From: Dethiosulfatarculus sandiegensis
GTDB lineage: Bacteria > Desulfobacterota > Desulfarculia > Desulfarculales > Desulfarculaceae
NCBI RefSeq assembly: GCF_000931935.2
Contig: NZ_AZAC01000014.1
Coordinates: forward strand, 310,001 to 374,000
Direction: 5' to 3'
Length of the DNA: 64,000 nucleotides
Below the pieces are notes generated by a model. That model searched no databases. It had not been told where the DNA came from and saw only the letters and a list, made by a program, of their open reading frames with translations. Below, piece by piece: positions 9,242 through 18,628 of the stretch. Numbering within the stretch: the first letter of the stretch is position 1; every line of letters begins with the position of its first letter. The position numbers were made by a program, and so were the translations under genes.

Positions 9242-10150
9242 TCAGCCTACCTTGGTGAACCAGTCTTTGAACCTGTCGTCCTGCAGGGTCAGTATCTTAT
9301 GCATCATATCGGAAATCTTTTGAGTCACAGGCCCGGGGCAGGAGGGAAGCTCCCTGTCTTCAATGCGCTTGGCCGGGGTTACTTTGATGCCGGTGTGGGC
9401 GGTGAAGATTTCATCGGCTTCTTTCAGCTCCTCCGGGGAGATGACGGTCTCGACCGCCTCGATGCCGCAGACCTTGCAGGCCTCTAAAATGGAACGGCGG
9501 CTGACGCTTCTCAGGATTTTGCCTTGGGGCGGAGTCTTGAGCACGCCGTCTTTGACCATGAATACAGACTCAATGGATCCCTCGGCCACGGTGCCGTCTA
9601 AGTTGAGCAGGATTCCCAGGTCAAAACCACGGTCCATGGCGTCTTTTCTGGCCAGCATGCCGTTTAAGTAAAAAGAGCAGGCCTTGGCCTCGGTGGGCAT
9701 GGTTTCCGGATGGAGTTTGCGCCATTTGCTGATGCAGACATCAATGGGCTCCGGAGCAATGGCCGCCGGGGGGTTGTCTTCGGGAACCGCGCAGATGCAG
9801 ACATCCAAGTCAACATCCAGGACCAGGTTTATCAGGGCCTGCTCGCCCATATAAACCATCATTTTGATGATGCCCTGTTCCATATTGTTGGCCTTGACCG
9901 CCTGCTCGACGCCCTCAATGAGCTCTTCTCTGGTGTAAGCCAGCCTCTGGCAGAGCAACTCGGCACTGCGGTAGAGGCGGTCCAAGTGAGTGTCCATGCG
10001 AAAGGCATAAGGGCCGTCCGGGCCTTTGTGGATGCCAAACACCTCGAACATGGCCGAGCCACGGCTGAACCCATGGGAAAGCATGGGTACCGTAGCCTCT
10101 TTCATGGGCTTTATTTCACCGTTCATCCAAACTTTGAGATCATCGAACAT
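9242..10150 (-). CDS. Class IV PLP aminotransferase (branched-chain or D-amino-acid type)
   Basis: Fold-type IV aminotransferase of 302 residues, cytoplasmic. The N-terminus (VWMNGEIKP, then SHGFSRGSAMFEVF) and FRMDTHLDRLYRSAELL are typical. The PLP lysine is most likely in TEAKACSFYLNG, and the conserved glutamate lies in GTVAEGSIESVF, where the usual Asn after Ser is replaced. TPPQGKILRSVSRR is the cofactor-phosphate region. Sequence alone does not decide between L-branched-chain and D-amino-acid specificity. It lies 102 bp downstream of the TRAP permease gene and upstream of alanine racemase, so D-amino-acid:pyruvate transamination is a reasonable hypothesis. A GGAG site precedes the ATG. 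Confidence 0.85.
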   Translation of the reverse strand: MFDDLKVWMNGEIKPMKEATVPMLSHGFSRGSAMFEVFGIHKGPDGPYAFRMDTHLDRLYRSAELLCQRLAYTREELIEGVEQAVKANNMEQGIIKMMVYMGEQALINLVLDVDLDVCICAVPEDNPPAAIAPEPIDVCISKWRKLHPETMPTEAKACSFYLNGMLARKDAMDRGFDLGILLNLDGTVAEGSIESVFMVKDGVLKTPPQGKILRSVSRRSILEACKVCGIEAVETVISPEELKEADEIFTAHTGIKVTPAKRIEDRELPSCPGPVTQKISDMMHKILTLQDDRFKDWFTKVG

Positions 10151-10252
10151 TTTGAAACTCCAAATGGTTTTTTATAATGCTTTAGCCCCGGCCTGGCCGG
10201 GAGTTAAGCCATTTTCAAACGGCCGCGTCGGGGGTAGCCTAAAGGCTGGCCG

Positions 10253-11548
10253 CTAGTTCATAATCAAGCTGGGCAGCCAAAGCGATATCTCCGGAATAAA
10301 AGTGACCAAAAGCAGAACCGGCAGGCTGCCAAAGACAAGATAGGGAATGCAGTCCCGCACAAAGGCGGTGACTGGTATGCCCGACACCCTGGCTGCGGTG
10401 AACAGGTTTGTGGCCACCGGTGGGGTCATCTGCCCGCTTCCCTGGTTGACGGCCAGGATAGCCGCCATCTGAAAAGGGCTCACCCCCAGTTTCATGAACA
10501 GGGGATAGAGCAGAGGCGCCACTATGAGCATGCTTGAGATATCGTCCATGATCATGCCCATTACGATCATGAATAAATTTATCAGAAGCAAAAGGATTAT
10601 CCGGTTATTTGTAAGGTCCAACATGGCATCGGCTATGGCCTCGGGCAGGCGCTCGTAGGTGAAGAGCCTGCTCATGATCATGATAAAGGCCATGATAAAA
10701 ACAATGGCCCCTTCAATGCTGGCCGTTTCTTCGGCAGCTTTGATAAAGCCTTTCATGTTCAGTTTTCTGGTGGCCAGACCGACGCAGATGGCATATACCG
10801 CCGCTACACAGCCCGCTTCGGTGGGAGTGAAAACGCCGCCATAGATTCCCCCCAATACCAGAATCGGCATCATAAGGGCCAGGCCGGAACGACGGGTGGC
10901 CAAGGCTGCCTGTTTGACGCTTTCTTTGGGGCCGTGGCTTGGCTCCACCTTAATTTCCGGGTGCCTTCTGCAGTGGATGTAATTAATTATGGCATAGGCG
11001 ATTATAATCAGGATTCCCGGACCGGCCGCAGCCAGAAAGCATCCGGCCACAGATGTGTTGGTGAGCATGCCGAAGAGAATCATGGGGATGCTGGGCGGAA
11101 TCAGCTGACCCAACAGCCCTGAGCAGGCCACCAGCGCGGTGGCGTATTCCCTTTTGTATCCGTATTTTTCCATTTGCGGCATGATGGTCATGCCGATGGT
11201 GGCGACCGCCGAGGCGCTGGAGCCGCTGATAGCCCCGAAAAGGGCGCTGGATAAAATTGTCACCACTCCCAGGCCGCCCTTGAACCTCCCCACCATGGCG
11301 TTTGCAAATTCCACAATGCGGCTGGAAAGTCCGGAAGCGGTCATAATGCCGCCGGCAAAGATGAAAAAGGGGATGGCCATGAGCACGAATGAGTTTAAGT
11401 TGGTGAAGATCGCCGGTATGGCAAAGCCGGAATTCATTTCCATGGCGAGCATCATGGCCAGCCCGCCCACGCCAAAGGAGACATAAAGCGGGAAGCCTAC
11501 CAGGATCATCAGGATGGTCATGCCAATCAGCAAGATAAGTTCGGTCAT
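10253..11548 (-). CDS. dctM: TRAP transporter large permease, DctM type
   Basis: Ion-coupled translocating subunit of 431 residues with about twelve membrane segments, the standard DctM length. GSSASAVATIGMTIMPQM and the LLGQLIPPSIPMILFGM region are typical, as is the C-terminal NQGSGQMTPPVATNLF stretch. The ATG overlaps the dctQ stop by four bases, so translation is coupled. It works with the small permease and the periplasmic binding protein encoded upstream. The substrate is not readable; neighbouring alanine dehydrogenase, aminotransferase and racemase genes suggest an amino acid or a related amino or keto compound. Confidence 0.93.
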   Translation of the reverse strand: MTELILLIGMTILMILVGFPLYVSFGVGGLAMMLAMEMNSGFAIPAIFTNLNSFVLMAIPFFIFAGGIMTASGLSSRIVEFANAMVGRFKGGLGVVTILSSALFGAISGSSASAVATIGMTIMPQMEKYGYKREYATALVACSGLLGQLIPPSIPMILFGMLTNTSVAGCFLAAAGPGILIIIAYAIINYIHCRRHPEIKVEPSHGPKESVKQAALATRRSGLALMMPILVLGGIYGGVFTPTEAGCVAAVYAICVGLATRKLNMKGFIKAAEETASIEGAIVFIMAFIMIMSRLFTYERLPEAIADAMLDLTNNRIILLLLINLFMIVMGMIMDDISSMLIVAPLLYPLFMKLGVSPFQMAAILAVNQGSGQMTPPVATNLFTAARVSGIPVTAFVRDCIPYLVFGSLPVLLLVTFIPEISLWLPSLIMN

Positions 11549-12048
11549 GACCTTGCTCCTTTATAGTAACGGGCCACTTGGCCAATGCTGTCAAAGAGAT
11601 GATAGAGCGTGTGGATGGCCATAAGGACTCCGGTAACTAAAAAGGTGCTGTGCACTACCGCGAGGGGCACCCCCAGCACAATGGAACTCATGTTCCTTCT
11701 CAAGGAATGGGCCACAAATTCATAGGACCAGTAGACAAAGACGCACAGAAAACCAAAACAGACCAGCTTGGAAAGCAGCTCGAACCAGAGCACGCCAGGT
11801 TCTCTTTTAAAGATTCCCCCCATCTTGATGTGGCTGTCTTCCCTGGTGGAAACTACAGCCCCTATGAATATGGACCAGATCATGATAAAGCGGGCCGCTT
11901 CCTCCATGGCGGGGGAAGACCACTTGAAAAAAATACGGGCCACCACCTGGATAAAGACCAGGGCGGTCATGGTCACAATGGTGAATATGCGGCCCGCGTC
12001 TTCGGCGATATGCAGATATTTAATGGTTTTGGTGATGAATTCCTTCAT
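11545..12048 (-). CDS. dctQ: TRAP transporter small permease, DctQ type
   Basis: Membrane protein of 167 residues with four hydrophobic segments, the normal size for DctQ. The conserved WSSPAMEEAARFIMIWSIFIGAVV stretch (quoted in part) carries the family's E-E-x-x-R pattern before the third segment. GGAGGAGCGG lies directly before the ATG. The gene follows dctP after a 125-bp gap that holds a GC-rich hairpin, and it overlaps dctM by four bases. It joins the large permease in the inner membrane. Confidence 0.92.
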   Translation of the reverse strand: MKEFITKTIKYLHIAEDAGRIFTIVTMTALVFIQVVARIFFKWSSPAMEEAARFIMIWSIFIGAVVSTREDSHIKMGGIFKREPGVLWFELLSKLVCFGFLCVFVYWSYEFVAHSLRRNMSSIVLGVPLAVVHSTFLVTGVLMAIHTLYHLFDSIGQVARYYKGARS

Positions 12049-12118
12049 CCGCTCCTCCTGGCTTGGCCTGAAGCCGGTCGCTCTTGGTTAGGGGCGTCTC
12101 CGGCCAAGACTCATTGGG

Positions 12119-12146
12119 GCGGCCCGGCCTTTTGGGGCCGGGCCGC
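12119..12146. terminator. Intercistronic stem-loop after dctP
   Basis: The arms GCGGCCCGGCC and GGCCGGGCCGC form an 11-bp all-GC stem with a six-base loop, in the gap between dctP and dctQ. No U tract follows on the coding (minus) strand. It probably protects or attenuates the mRNA so that more binding protein than permease is made. Confidence 0.7.
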
Positions 12147-12173
12147 GCCGGTATTAACCGGCCTTGAAAAGTC

Positions 12174-13172
12174 TTACTTGGTTACATTTTTGCGGATGAT
12201 GTCCATGGTCTCCTTGCCGATGACCTCTTCGAACTTTTTCCAGCTTTTCTTGCCGTACTCAAACCACTTGGCCCTTTGCTCCGGGGTAAGCCTGGTGACC
12301 TTGATCCCCATGTCGGCCATTTTTTTCATGTACTCGTCGGCTGTGGCCTCTGCCTTGGCATTGGCCCAGGCCAGAGATTCGTCGGCCGCCGCCTGAAGGG
12401 CCTTTTTCTGGTCTTCGGGCAGGTTTTCCCACAGCTCCAAGTTCACCATGAGAACCAGGGGCTCAAAAAGGTGGTTGGTGTCTGTATAGTACTTAGTCAC
12501 GTCGCGCAAAAAGGTGTAGGTGATCAAAGGAGCGTTGTCCTGGGCATCGGCCACACCGGTCTGCAGGGAGGTGAAGAGTTCGCTGAAGGCTATATCCACG
12601 GTCTGAGCGCCCATTTCCTGGAAGAAAAGTCGGTCGGCCGGGTTCCAGGTGCGGACCTTGATTCCCAGTTTGGCCACGTCTTCGGGCAAGACCACCGGGC
12701 CCTTGGTGGTGCCGAAACCGTCCATGCCCATGAAGTAGAATCCCAGGGGCTTTACACCCAGCTCCAGGAAAATGGGCTCCAAAAGTTTGAACATCCAGCC
12801 GCCGGGGGCGTAAATCTTACGGCCTTCTGCCCAGGTCTGGGCCAGGTAGATGGTGTAGCCGGCCTGGAGGCGCTTGTCAAACTCGGGGCTCAAGGGAAGA
12901 AGCCCTGATTCCTGCACTCCCCTGACCACGTTGTCGAACTGGTCGCGGTAAGGGCCGAGCTGCTCGGCGGGGTACGAGTCGATCTTGATCTTACCGCCGG
13001 TTTTCTCCGCCACCAGGGAGCACCACTTTTTAAGGCAGTCGTCATCAAGGGTGTCCGCCGGGGCCACACCGCCAGCCCTCCATTTTCTGGCTAAAGCCGA
13101 GCCGGGAACCGCGAGCGCAATGGTCAGGGTCAGGGCCAGGGTGAGCATACCCAGTTTTTTGAAGGTCGTCAT
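12174..13172 (-). CDS. dctP: TRAP transporter periplasmic substrate-binding protein, DctP type
   Basis: Secreted binding protein of 332 residues. The signal peptide runs MTTFKKLGMLTLALTLTIAL to a cleavage site after GSALA. Family features include the central KVRTWNPADRLFFQEMG region with the Arg that usually clamps a substrate carboxylate, and FSELFTSLQTGVADAQDN. The start at 13172 is chosen for its GGGAGG site; the frame extends upstream to 13223 without support. The mature protein resembles carboxylate-binding DctP members. A 233-bp gap upstream separates it from ald, so it may have its own promoter. Confidence 0.93.
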   Translation of the reverse strand: MTTFKKLGMLTLALTLTIALAVPGSALARKWRAGGVAPADTLDDDCLKKWCSLVAEKTGGKIKIDSYPAEQLGPYRDQFDNVVRGVQESGLLPLSPEFDKRLQAGYTIYLAQTWAEGRKIYAPGGWMFKLLEPIFLELGVKPLGFYFMGMDGFGTTKGPVVLPEDVAKLGIKVRTWNPADRLFFQEMGAQTVDIAFSELFTSLQTGVADAQDNAPLITYTFLRDVTKYYTDTNHLFEPLVLMVNLELWENLPEDQKKALQAAADESLAWANAKAEATADEYMKKMADMGIKVTRLTPEQRAKWFEYGKKSWKKFEEVIGKETMDIIRKNVTK

Positions 13173-13405
13173 GGATTTCCTCCCATTTCGTGTGAATCGA
13201 TCAGCTTTACAAAAGATTTTCAAACCCTTTTTATGATTTCCATCCCCCTTGGTATTTCATAAAAAGGCATATTATTCCAAACAGTTCCGATTTTGGTTTC
13301 CCCTCTTCCCGAAAGGAGCCTCCTCCCCCCGGGTCTCCTTCAGAGTCCTGATCCCTGGTGAAAGATCATGCCTCGAGGCGACATTTTGAGCGGGTCTGTC
13401 TGGGA

Positions 13406-14512
13406 TTACAGCTTAACTTTACCGCACTTCAGCTCAAACGCATCGGCCACGGCCTGATAACAGACTTCGCCTTTGAGAAGGTTGAGTCCCTTCAGCAGGG
13501 CGGGGTCTTCCTCAAGGGCTTTTTTAAGTCCCTTGTTGGCAATGGCCAGGCCATAGGCCAAGGTTACATTGGTCAGTGCGATAGTCGAGGTGCGCGGCAC
13601 TGCGCCCGGCATATTGGCCACGCAATAGTGCACCACGTTTTCTTCTATGAACGTGGGGTCCTCGTGGGTGGTGGGACGGGTGGTCTCGCAACAACCTCCC
13701 TGATCCACGCTGATGTCCACCATGGCCGAGCCGGACATCATGTTCTTGAGGATATCCCTTGTAATCAGCTTGGGGGCCTTGGCCCCGGGTATCAAAACCG
13801 ATCCTATCACCAGGTGGCTGTTTATGCACTCGGCTTCCACATTGGCCGGGTTGGACATGACTGTCACCAGGCGTGAGCCCATAATGTCTTCCAGGTAGCG
13901 CAACCGGGAAGAGTTGTTGTCCAGTATGGTCACCTGGGCTCCCATGCCTACGGCCACCGTGGCTGCGGAGAGCCCGGCCACCCCGCCACCGATAACCGTG
14001 ACCCTGGCGGGCCTCACCCCGGAAACTCCCGAAAGCAGAATACCCATGCCGCCGTTCTTGGCCTCCAGGCAATAGGCGCCCATCTGAACCGAAAGCCTGC
14101 CGGCCACCTCGCTCATGGGGGCCAAAAGGGGCAGGGTTCCGTCGGCCAGTTGCACGGTTTCATAGGCCACGCCCACAATACCCTTGTCCAAAAGCTTATC
14201 CGTAAGCCCCCTGTCCGCAGCCAGGTGCAGATAGGTGTAAAGGATCTGGCCCGAGCGCATGCGGTCGAATTCAGGCCCAATGGGCTCTTTGACCTTGATC
14301 ACCATCTCGGCCTGGTCCCAGACCTCTTCCGGGCTGTTCAGGATGGTCGCCCCTGCCTCAACGTATTCCTGGTCAGTGAAACTGGAGCCCTGACCAGCAC
14401 TTTTTTCCACGAAAACCTTGTGGCCGTGGCTGGTAAAGGCCCTGACCCCGGCCGGGGTGGCGGCAACCCGGTTTTCTGCCGGTTTTATTTCCCTGGGCAC
14501 TCCTATTTTCAT
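13406..14512 (-). CDS. ald: Alanine dehydrogenase
   Basis: NAD-dependent enzyme that deaminates L-alanine to pyruvate and ammonia, 368 residues. Residues known to act in this family are all present: Arg15 in ENRVA, Lys75 in VIKVKEP, and His96 in LYTYLHLA. A Rossmann motif ([15 protein letters not shown]) begins near residue 168. GGGAGG precedes the ATG. It lies between the GntR regulator gene and the TRAP genes on the same strand. In a deamination cycle it would regenerate pyruvate as amino acceptor and yield NADH, as it does in taurine-degrading sulfidogens. Confidence 0.96.
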   Translation of the reverse strand: MKIGVPREIKPAENRVAATPAGVRAFTSHGHKVFVEKSAGQGSSFTDQEYVEAGATILNSPEEVWDQAEMVIKVKEPIGPEFDRMRSGQILYTYLHLAADRGLTDKLLDKGIVGVAYETVQLADGTLPLLAPMSEVAGRLSVQMGAYCLEAKNGGMGILLSGVSGVRPARVTVIGGGVAGLSAATVAVGMGAQVTILDNNSSRLRYLEDIMGSRLVTVMSNPANVEAECINSHLVIGSVLIPGAKAPKLITRDILKNMMSGSAMVDISVDQGGCCETTRPTTHEDPTFIEENVVHYCVANMPGAVPRTSTIALTNVTLAYGLAIANKGLKKALEEDPALLKGLNLLKGEVCYQAVADAFELKCGKVKL

Positions 14513-14589
14513 TTGAACCTCCCAAGAAAGGCTTGTGAGTTGGTTTTCCCTTAAACGGGGCTTTTATCTTCGGCTTAAGATTTATTGGC

Positions 14590-15336
14590 TCATTTTTTTT
14601 GGGGACCCTTTTTACGGGCCGCGTCAACCAGATCCTTTTCCTGCTGGGCATGGAAATGGAGAGCGTCATCAATAGCCTTGGGATCCTTGCTTTTAATGGC
14701 CCCTAAAAGCACCCGGTTCGACTCGAGCAGCTTTCCTGGTCCTTCGGGGAAATATTCTTCCAGGACAGGCATATATGCCTTTTTCAAAATGTCTTGGAAA
14801 AGGTTCCATATAATATAGAAAATTTGATTTTTGGTGGAAAGGGCCAGCTCTTGGTGAAAGGATGTGGCCAAGGGGAAATAGGCGTTTATGTCTTCACCGG
14901 TGGCTTTCATGTCGCTGATTATTCTCTCCAGCCTTTTTATTTCTTCAGGGCTGGCCTTTTCAGCGGCCAGATGGGCAATGCCGATCTCCACGTATTTGCG
15001 CACTTCCCACAGGCGGTCAATGGTTTCATCTTCAATGCGAATAAGAAAAGCCAGTTGCTCGCGCACCGCCTCCAGGTACTGCGTTATATCCAAATCCTTT
15101 ACTGTGGACCCGTTGGCCCCGGTTTTTATCTCCACCAACCCCATGATGGAAAGAATTCTCAGCGCTTCTCTTATGGTTGGCCGGCCAACGCCAAAGGTTT
15201 CGCATAGATCCCTTTCCGAGGGCAGGCGGTCCCCCGGCTTTAATATGCCGTCAAAAATGGCCTGCTTGATCTGCTCGGCCACCTCTTCATAAAGCCGCGA
15301 TCTTTTCACCTGTTTGAAAGGAAGGGGTCTTTTCAT
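14590..15336 (-). CDS. GntR-family regulator, FadR/FCD subfamily
   Basis: Repressor-type protein of 248 residues. The N-terminal winged helix-turn-helix (LPSERDLCETFGVGRPTIRE) spans about residues 36-75, and residues 95-230 form the all-helical FCD ligand domain that often binds carboxylates through a metal. It is the first gene of the minus-strand run leading to ald and the TRAP genes. A 15-bp palindrome of the TGGT-ACCA type lies 28 bp upstream of its start, which points to autoregulation. The likely inducer is a carboxylate or amino acid handled by the downstream genes (inference). Confidence 0.92.
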   Translation of the reverse strand: MKRPLPFKQVKRSRLYEEVAEQIKQAIFDGILKPGDRLPSERDLCETFGVGRPTIREALRILSIMGLVEIKTGANGSTVKDLDITQYLEAVREQLAFLIRIEDETIDRLWEVRKYVEIGIAHLAAEKASPEEIKRLERIISDMKATGEDINAYFPLATSFHQELALSTKNQIFYIIWNLFQDILKKAYMPVLEEYFPEGPGKLLESNRVLLGAIKSKDPKAIDDALHFHAQQEKDLVDAARKKGPQKK

Positions 15337-15363
15337 AGTTTTGTTCCCAAATAAATATGAATG

Positions 15364-15378
15364 AATGGTAATACCATT
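15364..15378. promoter_or_regulatory. Candidate FadR/GntR operator palindrome
   Basis: AATGGTAATACCATT is a perfect 15-bp palindrome with a central A. The TGGT-N3-ACCA core is the pattern bound by FadR-subfamily GntR proteins. It sits 28 bp upstream of the GntR gene, in the divergent gap shared with the histidine kinase gene. Confidence 0.65.
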
Positions 15379-15673
15379 ATTTAGTTTTTGTAAAGAAATT
15401 TTCTGGGTTACGATTAAAAAAACAACAAAGGGGTGTATTTAGTATGTTTTTAGGTAATATGTGGTTTTAATTAATAAATTAAAAAGATTGGCAAATAGGT
15501 AAATGTGTTGTCTTCCCTGCCCGGCTTGCTCTTTAATGCCCATTTATGCTACAGAATATTAGGTGTATCGGCTGGTTCCCTCCCTTTATTCCTGAAATTG
15601 TTTTTTCCTCTGCTTGACCTGTTTGGGGTGAGCCCCGAAAAAACGATCAACTAACTCAGACCTGGGATGCTCC

Positions 15674-17260
15674 ATGACAAAAAACCCCGGATTCAGGGAG
15701 GAGAACACCTGCCTGCCTTTTTGCGAGGTCAAGGGGGCAAAAGACCCCAGGGCCAAAAGCTTTTACAAATGGCTGCGCGGGTATCAAGAAGAGATTACAA
15801 CTGAATGGGTTAACCGTTTAAGCCGGCTTTCCCCTCAGTATCAAAAGCGCTCCATAGAAGAGCTAGAATTCACGGTGGGGGAAGCCTTTAGCGCTAATCT
15901 CGAGTTGATAGGACAAGGCAGGTTTGAGCGTATTGACCGGTTTATCGACTTTATAACTCAAAAGCGGCTTGAGGCTGGTTTTCTCTTATCCGATGTGCAA
16001 AAGGCTTTTGAACTCTTTCGTTTCATCGTCACCGTGCGCCTCACCCGGACCGGGCCCGCGGACCTGGCAGCCTATTGCAGCCTTCCCTTGAACAGCTGCC
16101 TTTCCTACACCATTCATCGTTTTTCCGATCATTTTCAGAAAATGCACCAAAGCGCCATCACCCGCCATGCCAGGGAGCTTGAAAAACAGGTGGCCGAACG
16201 GACCAGGGAACTGGCCGAGAGCAGGAGGCGCTACAAAACCCTGGTCGAGGAAATCCACGACGGATTTTTTGTTATTCAGGATCAGAAGATCACCTTTGCC
16301 AACCAGGCTTTTTGCCGCATGCACGGACTGGAGCTGGATCAGGTGCTGGGGCGCAGTTTCGTAAGCTTTGTGGCGCCGCCCTCCAGGTCAGAGGTGAGGC
16401 TGGCCTATGAAAAGGCCCAGAGCAAGGGGCCGCCTGCGGGGTATCTGGAATATGACCGCCTTGGTGTGGAGCCGGGCCGGGCCGCCACCGAGGTGCGTTC
16501 GCGCATGGTTGATATGGGCCAGGGTATGGTCACCCTGGGCATTTGCCGTGATATTTCCCAAAGGCGGGCCATGGAGGCCAAAGTCAGGGAACATGAGCGC
16601 ATGGCCTATGTGGGGCACCTTACCGCCAGTCTTTCCCATGAAATCAGAAACCCGCTCTCCTCACTTAAGATGAACCTGCAGATTTTGAGGAGAAAACTTG
16701 AACTGGAGGGGTTTGATCAGCGCAGGCTGGAGATATCGGTTCACGAAGTCACCAGGCTGGAGGGGATACTGCGTCAGCTCTTGGATTACGCCCGGCCTGT
16801 GGCCCTGGATCCGGGGCCGGTTAACCTGGCCCTTTTGGCCAAGGGATGCCTGGATCTTTTGGAACCCAAGCTGAATGAAAAACAGATCCAGGTCAGACAA
16901 AGCCATCCCAAAAAGCTGCCCCTGGTGAATCTGGATGCCGGAAAAATGGAACAGGCCCTGATCAATCTCTTGAAGAATGCAGTGGAAGCTGCGCCCGCTC
17001 AAGGCGAGATACAGCTTTGGACCAAGGCCCTGCGCAATCAGGACGCTTTGGAATTGGGGGTGAGGGATAACGGCTCAGGCATAACGGCCAAGGAGAAGAA
17101 CCAGGTTTTTACTCCATTTTTCACTACCAAAACCAAGGGCACCGGTCTGGGCTTAAGTAATGTAAAGCGTATTGTCCAGGCCCATGGGGGCAGTGTGTCG
17201 GTGAAAAGCCGCAAGGGTCATGGGGCCAGCTTTATCATGAGGTTGCCATGTCAGCCCTGA
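15674..17260 (+). CDS. PAS-domain sensor histidine kinase with RsbRD-like N-terminus
   Basis: Kinase of 528 residues without clear membrane segments, so probably cytoplasmic. Residues 25-165 are a helical domain resembling the RsbRD N-terminal (globin-like) sensor. A short coiled coil (166-188) leads to a PAS domain (about 190-300). The phospho-acceptor is His322 in SLSHEIRNPLSS. The ATPase domain has the N box NLLKNAVEAA, the G1 box DNGSGI, the F box FTPFFTTK and the G2 box GTGLGLSN. The gene overlaps the response-regulator gene by 13 bp, so the two form one two-component pair. Its signal is unknown. Confidence 0.93.
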   Translation: MTKNPGFREENTCLPFCEVKGAKDPRAKSFYKWLRGYQEEITTEWVNRLSRLSPQYQKRSIEELEFTVGEAFSANLELIGQGRFERIDRFIDFITQKRLEAGFLLSDVQKAFELFRFIVTVRLTRTGPADLAAYCSLPLNSCLSYTIHRFSDHFQKMHQSAITRHARELEKQVAERTRELAESRRRYKTLVEEIHDGFFVIQDQKITFANQAFCRMHGLELDQVLGRSFVSFVAPPSRSEVRLAYEKAQSKGPPAGYLEYDRLGVEPGRAATEVRSRMVDMGQGMVTLGICRDISQRRAMEAKVREHERMAYVGHLTASLSHEIRNPLSSLKMNLQILRRKLELEGFDQRRLEISVHEVTRLEGILRQLLDYARPVALDPGPVNLALLAKGCLDLLEPKLNEKQIQVRQSHPKKLPLVNLDAGKMEQALINLLKNAVEAAPAQGEIQLWTKALRNQDALELGVRDNGSGITAKEKNQVFTPFFTTKTKGTGLGLSNVKRIVQAHGGSVSVKSRKGHGASFIMRLPCQP

Positions 17261-18615
17261 ACCGGGTTCTGGTCATAGATGACGAAGCCTCCATAAGAGA
17301 ATCACTTGAGATGTTCTTGAGTGAAAAGGGGCTCAGCGTGCGCAGCGCAGGCCTGGCCGAAGAAGGCTTCAGGCTGTGGCGCACTTTTCATCCCCAGGTG
17401 ATTATCCTGGATATCCGCCTGCCAGACTGTTCCGGCCTGGACCTTTTGAAAAGACTAACCAGTCGTGACCCGGATGTAAAGGTGATCATGATCACCGCGC
17501 ATCATGACATGGCCACCACCATAGAAGCCATGCGCCAGGGAGCCTATGATTATATCCACAAACCTCTGGATGTGGACGAGTTTGACCAGGCCGTGGATAA
17601 GGCCCTGCACAGCGCCGAGGCAACGGTTCGCACCAGGCCGATTTTAAAAAGCAAGGATGAAGAAGACCCCAAAACCAGAATTGTCGGCAGCACGCCTGAG
17701 TTGCTGGCCATATTCAAGACCATTGGCCGCCTTTCCCGCAACCAGGCCACAGTGCTGATTCAGGGCGAGACCGGTACAGGCAAGGAACTCATCGCCCGGG
17801 TGATCCACGAAAATTCCGATTTCAAGGATGAGCCCTTTGTAACTGTGGATTGCACCACTTTGGTGGAATCGCTTTTGGAATCCGAGCTGTTCGGCCATGA
17901 AAAAGGGGCTTTCACCTCAGCGTCCGAGGCCAAGACCGGGTGGCTGGAGCTGGCTGGGGAGGGCACCATCTTTTTTGATGAGATAGGCGATCTGCCCCTT
18001 TCCCTGCAGGCCAAGCTCTTGCGTTTTTTAGAGGAGCGCCGTTTTACCAGGGTGGGGGGCACCAGGGTGTTGCATTCCCTGGCCAGAATCATTGCCGCCA
18101 CCAACCAGGACCTGACTGAACTGGTAAGACAGGGCAGGTTTCGCTCCGACCTTTTATTCAGACTCAAGGTGATAGGCATCAAGGCCCCGCCCCTGAGACA
18201 GAGGATCGAGGATTTACCCGCCCTGCTGGAGTTCTTTTTAAACCGCATAAATCAGGAGCTTAACACCCGGGTGACAAGGGTGGAGGCCCAGGTCTTATCC
18301 ATGTTGAAGGCATATACCTGGCCCGGTAATGTGCGGGAGCTGAAAAATCTGCTTATCAAGGCAGTGCTGAAGACCCATGGTAGTGTATTGCTGGCCGATA
18401 CGATTCAACAGTGTTTGGGCGGTCTCACCATAAGGTTGGGTAATGAGTGCCTCTCCACTTTGGAAGAGGTTGAAAAGGCCCATATTCAAAAAACCCTGCG
18501 TCAGATGGGCTGGAATATATCCGCAACGGCCAAGGCCTTGGGGGTTTCCCGGCCCACCTTACGCAAGAGGCTCAAGTCTTATCGGCTTTCGCCGCCTACG
18601 GAATTGACCGGTTAA
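17248..18615 (+). CDS. NtrC-family sigma-54-dependent response regulator
   Basis: Activator of 455 residues with three domains. The receiver (1-120) has Asp11/Asp12, phosphorylation site Asp55 in ILDIRLPD, Thr83 and Lys105. The AAA+ domain (about 145-380) has Walker A GETGTGKE (173-180) and Walker B FFDEIG (242-247). The sigma-54-contacting loop reads GAFTSA (220-225) instead of the usual GAFTGA. The C-terminal Fis-type helix-turn-helix (about 426-448) is ISATAKALGVSRPTLRKRL. It is phosphorylated presumably by the overlapping kinase. A near-perfect sigma-54 promoter and paired dyads lie just downstream, so the transporter operon there is its obvious target. Confidence 0.95.
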   Translation: MSALNRVLVIDDEASIRESLEMFLSEKGLSVRSAGLAEEGFRLWRTFHPQVIILDIRLPDCSGLDLLKRLTSRDPDVKVIMITAHHDMATTIEAMRQGAYDYIHKPLDVDEFDQAVDKALHSAEATVRTRPILKSKDEEDPKTRIVGSTPELLAIFKTIGRLSRNQATVLIQGETGTGKELIARVIHENSDFKDEPFVTVDCTTLVESLLESELFGHEKGAFTSASEAKTGWLELAGEGTIFFDEIGDLPLSLQAKLLRFLEERRFTRVGGTRVLHSLARIIAATNQDLTELVRQGRFRSDLLFRLKVIGIKAPPLRQRIEDLPALLEFFLNRINQELNTRVTRVEAQVLSMLKAYTWPGNVRELKNLLIKAVLKTHGSVLLADTIQQCLGGLTIRLGNECLSTLEEVEKAHIQKTLRQMGWNISATAKALGVSRPTLRKRLKSYRLSPPTELTG

Positions 18616-18628
18616 GGCCTTGGATGCC

